8,145 nucleotides of DNA, taken from NCBI GenBank assembly GCA_045640165.1, contig JAZUEK010000077.1, forward strand, positions 1 through 8,145. Direction: 5' to 3'. The notes beneath the pieces are model-generated. The model did no database searches. It saw only the letters and a list, made by a program, of their open reading frames with translations, and was not told the origin of the DNA. Positions within the stretch are counted from its first letter, which is position 1. The number at the start of each line of letters is the position of its first letter. Positions 1-6,006 of the stretch are shown here, piece after piece. This DNA comes from RGIG426 sp045640165 (GTDB lineage Bacteria > Bacillota > Clostridia > Oscillospirales > Acutalibacteraceae). The position numbers and the translations under genes are program-made.

Positions 1-102
1 GTTGCAACCGCAACCGCAATCGTCATCCATCAGCAACATCACGATGATGAAGAACAGGATCCACGTGCAATCGTTGCCGCAGAAAAGGTTTTTAAGACAC
101 AT
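1..102 (-). CDS. Small Cys/Gly-rich single-pass membrane peptide, 3' end off the window
   Basis: On the minus strand an ATG at 102-100 opens a frame that stays open for 34 codons to the window edge, so the C-terminus is missing. The peptide begins MCLKNLFCGNDCTW, continues with a hydrophobic stretch of about 11 residues (ILFFIIVMLLM, residues 15-25), then an acidic DDD and an alternating Cys-Gly tail (CGCGCN). This layout (short head with LFCG, one membrane segment, Cys/Gly tail) resembles tiny uncharacterised membrane peptides common in Clostridia; that resemblance is from memory. The start is supported by an AAAGGAGG sequence at 120-113, ten bases upstream of the ATG. A competing ATG two bases after the Shine-Dalgarno in another frame gives a 23-residue Ser-rich product and is less convincing. 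It lies downstream of the terminator at 265-234, so it is probably its own transcription unit. Function unknown. Confidence 0.65.
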   Translation of the reverse strand, partial: MCLKNLFCGNDCTWILFFIIVMLLMDDDCGCGCN

Positions 103-131
103 ACGCCCATATCCTCCTTTCTCCGAATGAC

Positions 132-190
132 AAGGCGAGTGCATCCGACCGCACGGCAAGCCGTCCCCGACGACCGTTTTCCCTCGCCTT
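132..190 (-). other. Possible structured 5' leader of the small membrane-peptide gene
   Basis: Two perfect 8-base arms (AAGGCGAG / CTCGCCTT at 190-183 and 139-132 on the minus strand) enclose 43 bases that contain a smaller perfect hairpin, ACGGC-TT-GCCGT (164-153). The structure would sit about 14 bases upstream of the Shine-Dalgarno of the small peptide gene, in a 5' untranslated region. I do not recognise it as a known riboswitch class. It could also be a chance pairing in GC-rich DNA or a DNA-level element. Confidence 0.3.
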
Positions 191-233
191 TGTTATTCCA
201 TCCTATGCAAGGGTGAAAAGTTGGTGCAAAACA

Positions 234-265
234 AAAAACGCCCTGCCTCACGGCAGGGCGTTTTT
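234..265 (-). terminator. Intrinsic terminator of the iorAB-paaK-ACT operon (bidirectional)
   Basis: A perfect inverted repeat (AACGCCCTGCC / GGCAGGGCGTT, four-base loop TCAC in plus-strand reading) is flanked by A-runs on one side and T-runs on the other, giving a 14-base-pair arm including the A/T ends. On the minus strand the hairpin starts 10 bases after the stop of the ACT gene and ends in six Us, so it is a textbook rho-independent terminator for the operon. The T-run on the plus strand means it could work in both directions. Confidence 0.92.
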
Positions 266-275
266 CTATTTCTTT

Positions 276-683
276 TTACACCGCGAAACCGGCGTTTTTA
301 AGAACTTCGGTGGCTTTCTCGTTGTCACCCACGCGCAGCACAAGCGCCGCGCTGTCCGCGCCGCGGCCGGCGGCGTAGGCGTAGGTATACTCGATACCGA
401 TGCCGTTGTCGGCGAGCAGGCGCACCACTTTGGCAAACACGCCCGGTTGGTTATCCATCTTCACGCCGAGGACTTTGGTCACTTTCACAATGCGGTCGTT
501 GTCGCGCAGGACTTTCACCGCTTTTTCGGTGTCGTCCACCACGATACGCAGAATGCCGAAATCGGTGGTATCCGCAATGGACAGCGCGAGGATGTCCACA
601 CCGGCGTCCGCGAGCAATTCGGTGACGGCGGCGAGCCGTCCCTCTTGGTTTTCTACGAAAACAGAAACTTGGTCAATTAACAT
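276..683 (-). CDS. Tandem ACT-domain protein, putative amino-acid sensor
   Basis: A 135-residue protein made of two ACT domains and nothing else. The first (about residues 1-66) has the pattern VFVENQEGRLAAVTELL, then GVDILALSIADT; the second (about 70-135) has LGVKMDNQPGVFAKVVRLL, then GIGIEYTYAYA. The N-x-x/P-G turn at the start of each first helix is where ACT domains usually bind amino acids. Stand-alone ACT-ACT proteins beside phenylacetate-CoA ligase genes are a recurring arrangement in anaerobic bacteria and archaea. The start ATG (683-681) overlaps the paaK stop by 7 bases, so the two are probably translationally coupled; an AAAGGAGA Shine-Dalgarno lies inside the end of paaK. No enzyme domain is attached, so it most likely binds an aromatic or branched amino acid and acts on PaaK or another partner. 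The ligand is not readable from sequence. Confidence 0.9.
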   Translation of the reverse strand: MLIDQVSVFVENQEGRLAAVTELLADAGVDILALSIADTTDFGILRIVVDDTEKAVKVLRDNDRIVKVTKVLGVKMDNQPGVFAKVVRLLADNGIGIEYTYAYAAGRGADSAALVLRVGDNEKATEVLKNAGFAV

Positions 684-1990
684 TTTCCCGTCTCCTTTCG
701 TTTGTCAATCACGCGTTTGGCCTTGCCCTCCGAGCGTTTGAGCGTGTGCGGCGGCGCCAGTACGACGTGCACACCGATGCCGAGGGTGGATTTGAGTGCC
801 TCAGTAAGCGTGCGTTCGTATTTGGCGATGCCGGACACGGTGTCGGAGAACATATCCTCGGTCATTTCGACGCGCAGATCGAACGTATCGGTGTTGTTGA
901 CACGGTCCACGATAATCTCATAGTTCGGCGAATAACCGAGTTTTAAGAGCACCGTTTCAATTTGCGACGGGAACACGTTGACGCCGCGGATAATGAGCAT
1001 ATCGTCGGTGCGGCCCATCGGCTTGCTCATTTTCACGAACGTACGGCCGCAGGAGCAGGTTTCGTGGGAGAGAATACCGATGTCGCGCGTGCGGAAACGC
1101 ACGAGCGGAAACGCCTCTTTTGTAAGGCAGGTGAACACGAGTTCGCCCTGCTGACCGTCCGGAACGGGCTGTTCCGTCTCGGGGTCGATACATTCGATGA
1201 TGAAATGGTCTTCGTTGACGTGCAGTCCCTCTTGCGCCGAGCAACCGAACGCCACGCCGGGGCCCATAATCTCGGTCAAACCGTACACGTCGAACGCTTT
1301 AATACCGAGTTTTTGCTCGAGCGAGTCGCACATCTCTTTCGTCCACGGTTCGGCACCGAAAATACCGCCGTGGAGCTTGATTTCCTCTTTCGGAACGCCC
1401 ATTTTCTCGATGGTTTCCGCGAGGTACATCGCATAAGACGGGGTGCAGCAAAGGAACGTGCATCCGAAGTCGCGCATAATGGTGATTTGCCGTTCGGTGT
1501 TGCCGGACGAAACCGGAACCACCGTCGCACCGATGCGCTCGGCGCCGCCGTGGATACCAAAACCGCCGGTAAACAGACCGTAGCCGTAGGAAACGTGGAT
1601 AATATCGTCCTTCCCTGCTCCGGCGGCGGTCAGTTGGCGCGCGCAGATATCCGACCAGGTTTCAAGGTCCTTCTTCGTATACCCCACAACGATTTGCTTG
1701 CCGGTTGTACCGGAAGACGCGTGCAGGCGCACGACATCGGTGAGCGGCACGGCAAACAGACCGTAAGGATAGGTGTCGCGCAGGTCTTGTTTGCTCGTAA
1801 GCGGCAGTTTGCCGAGGTCGGCAATGGAGTGGATATCCTCCGGTTTAACACCGGCTTTATCCATCCGCTCGCGGTACAGCGGCACGTTGTCGTACACCCG
1901 TTTAACGAGCGCAACCAGCCGCTCGTTTTGGATTTTCGTGAGTGTTTCGCGCGAGGCGGTTTCCATTTCCGGCTGCCAATATCTCTCCAT
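677..1990 (-). CDS. paaK: Phenylacetate-CoA ligase (AMP-forming)
   Basis: A 437-residue adenylate-forming ligase, normal length for PaaK, predicted to convert phenylacetate or a related aryl acid plus ATP and CoA to the aryl-CoA, AMP and pyrophosphate in the cytosol. The N-terminal ERYWQPEMETASRETL is typical of the family. Motifs in order: P-loop SSGTTGKQ (92-99), YGLTEIMGPG (236-245), FRTRDIG (299-305), CSCGRTF (312-318), GRTDDMLIIRGVNVFPSQIE (326-345), and a C-terminal GKAKRV carrying the mobile-domain lysine (422-427). I start at the second ATG (1990-1988): AAAGGGG at 2006-2000 is nine bases upstream of it, whereas an ATG nine bases earlier would abut the Shine-Dalgarno. It follows iorB by 35 bases and overlaps the ACT gene, so it belongs to the same operon. 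In archaea and anaerobes PaaK next to IOR handles arylacetates; the exact aryl acid is inferred. Confidence 0.93.
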   Translation of the reverse strand: MERYWQPEMETASRETLTKIQNERLVALVKRVYDNVPLYRERMDKAGVKPEDIHSIADLGKLPLTSKQDLRDTYPYGLFAVPLTDVVRLHASSGTTGKQIVVGYTKKDLETWSDICARQLTAAGAGKDDIIHVSYGYGLFTGGFGIHGGAERIGATVVPVSSGNTERQITIMRDFGCTFLCCTPSYAMYLAETIEKMGVPKEEIKLHGGIFGAEPWTKEMCDSLEQKLGIKAFDVYGLTEIMGPGVAFGCSAQEGLHVNEDHFIIECIDPETEQPVPDGQQGELVFTCLTKEAFPLVRFRTRDIGILSHETCSCGRTFVKMSKPMGRTDDMLIIRGVNVFPSQIETVLLKLGYSPNYEIIVDRVNNTDTFDLRVEMTEDMFSDTVSGIAKYERTLTEALKSTLGIGVHVVLAPPHTLKRSEGKAKRVIDKRKETGKC

Positions 1991-2025
1991 GGGGCACATC
2001 CCCTTTCTCTTCGTTTTAGCGGCGT

Positions 2026-2601
2026 TTATTCGGCGGAATAGCCGAATTCAAACGCCTTTTTGTTCATCTCGACAAATTTTTCCGCCACGGATTTTTCGAT
2101 AGCAGCAATCCATTTGTCTTTCGGAATGTCAAAATATTTTGCCAAGCGGCCCATCAACACAATGTTGACCGCTTTGGACGAGCCGGCCTGCTCCGCAAGC
2201 GACAGCGCATCCATCGCATCCACGTGGATACCTTTGGCGGTCATCTCGTCGAGGATGGCCGACGGATACTCCGTCGCGCCCACGATAACCGGCATCGGCG
2301 CGATTTCTTGGGTGTTGACAATCACCGTGCCGCCCTCTTTGAGGCAGGAGGCATAGCGCGCCGCTTCCAATTTTTCGAACGAGACAATATAATCCGCCTC
2401 GCCGTCGGTGATGACCGGCGAATACACCTTGTCGCCGAAGCGCACGTAGGTGACCACCGAGCCGCCGCGCTGGCTCATACCGTGGACTTCCGACACTTTG
2501 ACGTCGTAGCCCTCGTCGCACAGCAGTTTGCCGAGGAGTTTCGAAGCGAGAAGCGAACCTTGGCCGCCCACGCCCACAATCATAACACTAACCGTTTTCA
2601 T
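2026..2601 (-). CDS. iorB: Indolepyruvate:ferredoxin oxidoreductase, beta (gamma-domain) subunit
   Basis: A 191-residue protein of the gamma-domain fold of 2-oxoacid:ferredoxin oxidoreductases, full length for IorB. Visible motifs are the Gly-rich GVGGQGS near the N-terminus (10-16), SEVHGMSQRGGSV (37-49), a SFEKLEAARY segment (74-83) and NIVLMGRLAKY (146-156), all characteristic of IorB. With IorA it forms the enzyme that interconverts aryl pyruvates (indolepyruvate, phenylpyruvate, 4-hydroxyphenylpyruvate) and aryl-acetyl-CoA plus CO2, with ferredoxin as electron carrier. The ATG is two bases after the iorA stop (TGA-AC-ATG), and its Shine-Dalgarno GAGGAGGGC is formed by the last codons of iorA, so the subunits are co-translated. 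No irregularity seen. Confidence 0.94.
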   Translation of the reverse strand: MKTVSVMIVGVGGQGSLLASKLLGKLLCDEGYDVKVSEVHGMSQRGGSVVTYVRFGDKVYSPVITDGEADYIVSFEKLEAARYASCLKEGGTVIVNTQEIAPMPVIVGATEYPSAILDEMTAKGIHVDAMDALSLAEQAGSSKAVNIVLMGRLAKYFDIPKDKWIAAIEKSVAEKFVEMNKKAFEFGYSAE

Positions 2602-2603
2602 GT

Positions 2604-4328
2604 TCAGCCCTCCTCAATCGCGTCAAGGCGGCACATCTGCTCACAGACGTGGCAACCAACGCACAGCGTATCGTCGATTTGCGCCTTGCCGTCCACAATA
2701 CGGATGGCAGGGCAACCGAGTTTCATACAGCTCTTGCAGCCAACGCACTTGTCGGTATTCACTTTGACCGGCTTGTCGTGCTTCACGTGCTTAAGAAGCA
2801 CGCACGGACGACGGCTGATGATGACCGACGGCTCGTCGGCCGCGACTTCTTCTTTCACCGCCGCCTCACACGCCGCCAAATCATACGGGTCAACCACGCG
2901 GACTCTGTGAATGCCAAGGGCTTTACAGAGAGCTTCCAAGTTGACCGCCGCCGCCGGCTCGCCGCGCAGGTTAAAGCCGGTGGTCGGGTTTTGTTGGTGA
3001 CCGGTCATACCGGTAATGGAGTTGTCAAGGATAATCACGGTAGATGCCGTGTTGTTATACGCGATGTTCACAAGGCCGGTCATACCGGAATGCATAAAGG
3101 TGGAATCGCCGATAACCGCCACAGATTTTCCTGCCGCGCCGGAGGCTTTGTTGAAGCCGTGAAGCCCCGAAACAGAAGCGCCCATGCACAACGTGGTGTC
3201 AATCGCGGCGAGCGGTTGCTGCGCACCGAGCGTATAGCAACCGATATCGCCCATCACAGTGAGTTTGAGTTTCGACAGCGTATAGAACATACCGCGGTGC
3301 GGACAACCGGCACACATCATCGGCGGACGCACCGGCGCTTCGGTGTCGAGCACGGTCGTTTTCGGCAACGCTTTTCCGAACGCTTTCGCCACCGTTTCCT
3401 GCGAAAATTCGCCAATCATCGAGAACAGATTTTTGCCCTCAACGTCAAGGCCAAGCGCTTTACAGTGATTTTCGATAATAGGATCAAGTTCCTCCACCAC
3501 AATCAGGCGTTTCACCTTTTTGGCAAAGTTTTTGATGCGCTCCACCGGCAGGGGGTTGACCATGCCGAGTTTCAGAACGCTCACCTCGTCCCCCAGCACC
3601 TCTTTCACGTACTGGTAAGACGCGCCGGTGGTGATGATACCGATATCGGTACCGCCCCACTCCTCGCGGTTTAAGTCGCAGGTTTCGGCAAACGCGGTCA
3701 AATCCGCGGTGCGCTGTTCCACAAGCGGATGGCGTTTCTTCGCCATCGCCGGCATCATAATGTATTTCGCGGCATCTTTCTCATACGGTTTGCCGACATA
3801 TTCCACGCGCTCGCCCGGCTCCACAAGGCTCTGGGAGTGCGCAATACGGGTGCACATACGAAGGAGCACCGGCGTGTCGTATTTTTCCGACAGTTCGAAC
3901 GCTTTCATCGCAAAAGCGCGGCTCTCCGCCGCGTCGGCAGGCTCGAGCATCGGCACTTTGGACGCAATCGCGTGGTGACGGGAATCCTGCTCGTTTTGGG
4001 AAGAGTGCATCGCCGGGTCATCCGCCACGCACACCACGAGACCGGCATTCACACCGGTGTAGGACATCGTATACAGCGGATCGGCGGCGACGTTTAAGCC
4101 CACGTGTTTCATACAGCAGGCAGAACGCACCCCACCGAGAGATGCGCCAAACGCCACTTCCATAGCGACTTTCTCATTCGGCGCCCACTCGCAATAAATT
4201 TCCGGATATTTAGCGGCGGTTTCGGTAATTTCCGTGGAGGGCGTACCCGGATAACTGGAAATAAGACCGCAACCGGCTTCGTACAAGCCACGGGACACCG
4301 CGGCGTTGCCGATCATCAGTTGTTTCAT
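2604..4328 (-). CDS. iorA: Indolepyruvate:ferredoxin oxidoreductase, alpha subunit (TPP and 4Fe-4S)
   Basis: A 574-residue protein, close to the usual IorA length. It has the N-terminal pyrimidine-binding domain (SSYPGTPSTEI near 24-34; EWAPNEKVAMEVAFGAS near 47-63), a central CoA/transketolase-C-like domain, a TPP-binding domain (CAGCPHRGMFY 339-349; GDIGCYTLG 360-368; GDSTFMHSG 407-415; ILDNSITGMTG 433-443), and a C-terminal ferredoxin domain with two 4Fe-4S motifs: Cys 528/531/534/539 (CxxCxxCxxxxCP, the variant normal for IorA) and Cys 556/559/562/566. It catalyses the ferredoxin-linked conversion between aryl pyruvate and aryl-acetyl-CoA. I chose the ATG at 4328-4326, which has AGGA ten bases upstream; a GTG nine bases earlier is in frame but almost touches that site. 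An ATG-TGA mini-frame overlaps the leader just upstream. It is the first gene after the promoter at 4409-4381 and is followed immediately by iorB. Confidence 0.95.
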   Translation of the reverse strand: MKQLMIGNAAVSRGLYEAGCGLISSYPGTPSTEITETAAKYPEIYCEWAPNEKVAMEVAFGASLGGVRSACCMKHVGLNVAADPLYTMSYTGVNAGLVVCVADDPAMHSSQNEQDSRHHAIASKVPMLEPADAAESRAFAMKAFELSEKYDTPVLLRMCTRIAHSQSLVEPGERVEYVGKPYEKDAAKYIMMPAMAKKRHPLVEQRTADLTAFAETCDLNREEWGGTDIGIITTGASYQYVKEVLGDEVSVLKLGMVNPLPVERIKNFAKKVKRLIVVEELDPIIENHCKALGLDVEGKNLFSMIGEFSQETVAKAFGKALPKTTVLDTEAPVRPPMMCAGCPHRGMFYTLSKLKLTVMGDIGCYTLGAQQPLAAIDTTLCMGASVSGLHGFNKASGAAGKSVAVIGDSTFMHSGMTGLVNIAYNNTASTVIILDNSITGMTGHQQNPTTGFNLRGEPAAAVNLEALCKALGIHRVRVVDPYDLAACEAAVKEEVAADEPSVIISRRPCVLLKHVKHDKPVKVNTDKCVGCKSCMKLGCPAIRIVDGKAQIDDTLCVGCHVCEQMCRLDAIEEG

Positions 4329-4380
4329 TAACGTCACATCCTAAAAACAAAATAAAGGACAAATTTCGACCTTACCGTTC

Positions 4381-4409
4381 ATTATACCACCGAAACGGCG
4401 GCAACGCAA
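4381..4409 (-). promoter_or_regulatory. Probable sigma-A promoter with extended -10, upstream of iorA
   Basis: On the minus strand a perfect TATAAT (4386-4381) is preceded by TG one base upstream (TGGTATAAT, an extended -10). A weaker -35, TTGCGT (4409-4404), sits at the ideal 17-base spacing. Transcription would begin near 4374, about 46 bases before the iorA ATG. The site lies in the 96-base gap after the symporter gene, in which I see no convincing terminator, so iorA-iorB-paaK-ACT can probably be read both from here and by read-through from the T-box promoter. Confidence 0.6.
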
Positions 4410-4424
4410 AGTAAAAATCTATGG

Positions 4425-5978
4425 TTAGTTGCCGAGAGGATCGGTAATTTCCACCACTTTGGTCATCTCGTAGCAACGGAACTTGTCGTCCACGTCGTCC
4501 GGCTTCGCTTTCTTCGTAAGCACGCTGATAATCGGTACGAGCACAAGGCCGCCCACCATCGCAAACACGCCGGAGTACAGCGAGTTCGTGAACACAAAGG
4601 ACAGCACCGGCACGTCCGCAACCGAGAACACGCCGACAGAGATAAGCAACTGGACGATTTCCAAGCCCACGCCGAAGATAAACGAGCAGACGACAGCCGG
4701 TTTGGTCACGCCTTTCCAGTAGAGGCCATAGAGGAACGGCGCCAAAAATGCACCGGCCAACGCGCCCCACGACACACCCATCATCTGGGCGATGAGCAGG
4801 TTCTTCGATTTGTACTGCATAATGGCGATGAACGCCGACACCGCGATAAAGAACACGATGAACGCGCGAATGCACAGCATCTTGCTTTTCTCTTTCATCT
4901 CGCCTTTTTTGAGCGGCGCGATAAAGTCAAGCGTCAAAGTCGAGCCGCTCGTCAGCACGAGAGACGACAGCGTGGACATCGAGGCCGACAAAACGAGCAC
5001 AATCACGATACCGATAAGCACCGGCGACAGCGTCGAAAGCATCGTCGGGATAACGGCGTCGAAGCCGTCTTTCGCCACGTCCACGTTGTAGAGACGACCA
5101 AAGCCGCCGAGGAAGTAGCAACCGCCTGCCACCACGATGGCGAACAGCGTGGAAATGACGGTGCCCTTTTTGATGGCATCTTCGTTGGTAATCGCGTAGA
5201 ATTTGCCGACCATTTGCGGCAGGCCCCACGTTCCGAGAGACGTAAGGAGCACAACAAACAAGAGGAACAACGGCTGCGGGCCAAAGAACGAAGCGAATTC
5301 CCAACCGCCGTTATCGCCGGTCGCCAATTCCGCCACCGCGGCGGTAAGACCGCCGTTATCCGCCAGCACCGCGCCGATAACGGCAACGATACCGACGAGC
5401 ATCACGATGCCCTGGATAAAGTCGTTAATCGCGGTCGCCATATAACCGCCGAACAGCACGTACACGCCGGTCAAAACCGCCATAATAATCACGCAAATGG
5501 AGTAATCAACCCCCTCGTACGCCATCGAGAACAAACGAGACAAACCGTTGTACAGCGACGCGGTGTACGGGATAAGGAACAAGAACGTAATGGCGGATGC
5601 CGCCACTTTAAGGCCTTTCGAGTTAAAGCGTGCACCGAAGAAGTCGGGCATCGTTTTACTGCCGAGGTGTTGCGTCATAATACGCGTACGGCGGCCGAGC
5701 ACGCTCCACGCGAGGAGCGAGCCGATAAACGCGTTACCGAGGCCAATCCACGTCGAAGCCAGACCGAAGTTCCAACCGAACTGGCCGGCGTAACCGACGA
5801 AGATAACCGCCGAAAAGTACGACGTACCGAACGCAAACGCGGTCAGCCACGGACCGACGTTTCGTCCGCCGAGGACGAAGCCGTTGACGTCGGTGGCAGA
5901 ACGGCGACAATAGATGCCGATACCAATCATCACCGCAAAAAATACAACGAGAAACGCTGTAATAATAAACGTATTCAT
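4425..5978 (-). CDS. Sodium:solute symporter (SSS family), putative aryl/organic acid importer
   Basis: A 517-residue, strongly hydrophobic membrane protein with about 13 predicted transmembrane helices, typical of the SSS family. Family signs are the first helix followed by RRSATDVNGFVLGGRNVGPW, the GGYMATAINDFIQG segment (177-190, matching the family's GG..A..xD..Q pattern), and SASMSTLSSLVLTSGS (331-346), the helix whose Ser/Thr residues supply the conserved Na+ site. The C-terminus is a short charged cytosolic tail. The start is ATG 5978-5976 because GGAGGAG lies six bases upstream; a TTG 15 bases earlier would overlap that site. It begins 28 bases after the ligase stop and is clearly co-transcribed with it under the T-box. 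Relatives carry proline, pantothenate, acetate, phenylacetate and other solutes; the substrate here is not determinable from sequence, but the neighbours suggest an arylacetate. Confidence 0.92.
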   Translation of the reverse strand: MNTFIITAFLVVFFAVMIGIGIYCRRSATDVNGFVLGGRNVGPWLTAFAFGTSYFSAVIFVGYAGQFGWNFGLASTWIGLGNAFIGSLLAWSVLGRRTRIMTQHLGSKTMPDFFGARFNSKGLKVAASAITFLFLIPYTASLYNGLSRLFSMAYEGVDYSICVIIMAVLTGVYVLFGGYMATAINDFIQGIVMLVGIVAVIGAVLADNGGLTAAVAELATGDNGGWEFASFFGPQPLFLLFVVLLTSLGTWGLPQMVGKFYAITNEDAIKKGTVISTLFAIVVAGGCYFLGGFGRLYNVDVAKDGFDAVIPTMLSTLSPVLIGIVIVLVLSASMSTLSSLVLTSGSTLTLDFIAPLKKGEMKEKSKMLCIRAFIVFFIAVSAFIAIMQYKSKNLLIAQMMGVSWGALAGAFLAPFLYGLYWKGVTKPAVVCSFIFGVGLEIVQLLISVGVFSVADVPVLSFVFTNSLYSGVFAMVGGLVLVPIISVLTKKAKPDDVDDKFRCYEMTKVVEITDPLGN

Positions 5979-6006
5979 TACAATCTCCTCCAATCGAGAT
6001 TACAAT

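Noticed and set aside
39..251. 70-codon minus-strand frame at the left end
   Set aside because: It runs through the operon terminator and leader hairpin, is Ser/Arg-rich without domain signs, and overlaps the better-supported small membrane peptide frame.
962..2041. Long plus-strand open frame (359 codons) opposite paaK
   Set aside because: It lies wholly antisense to a well-supported gene, has no ribosome binding site, a His/Arg-rich composition typical of antisense frames, and no recognisable domain. The same holds for the long plus-strand frames at 2224-2910, 2649-3674, 5214-6113, 5914-7035 and 7114-7806.
4387..4401. Possible terminator after the symporter (CCGCC-GTTTC-GGTGG on the minus strand)
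   Set aside because: Only five pairs including one G-U, no U-run follows, and it lies inside the spacer of the iorA promoter.
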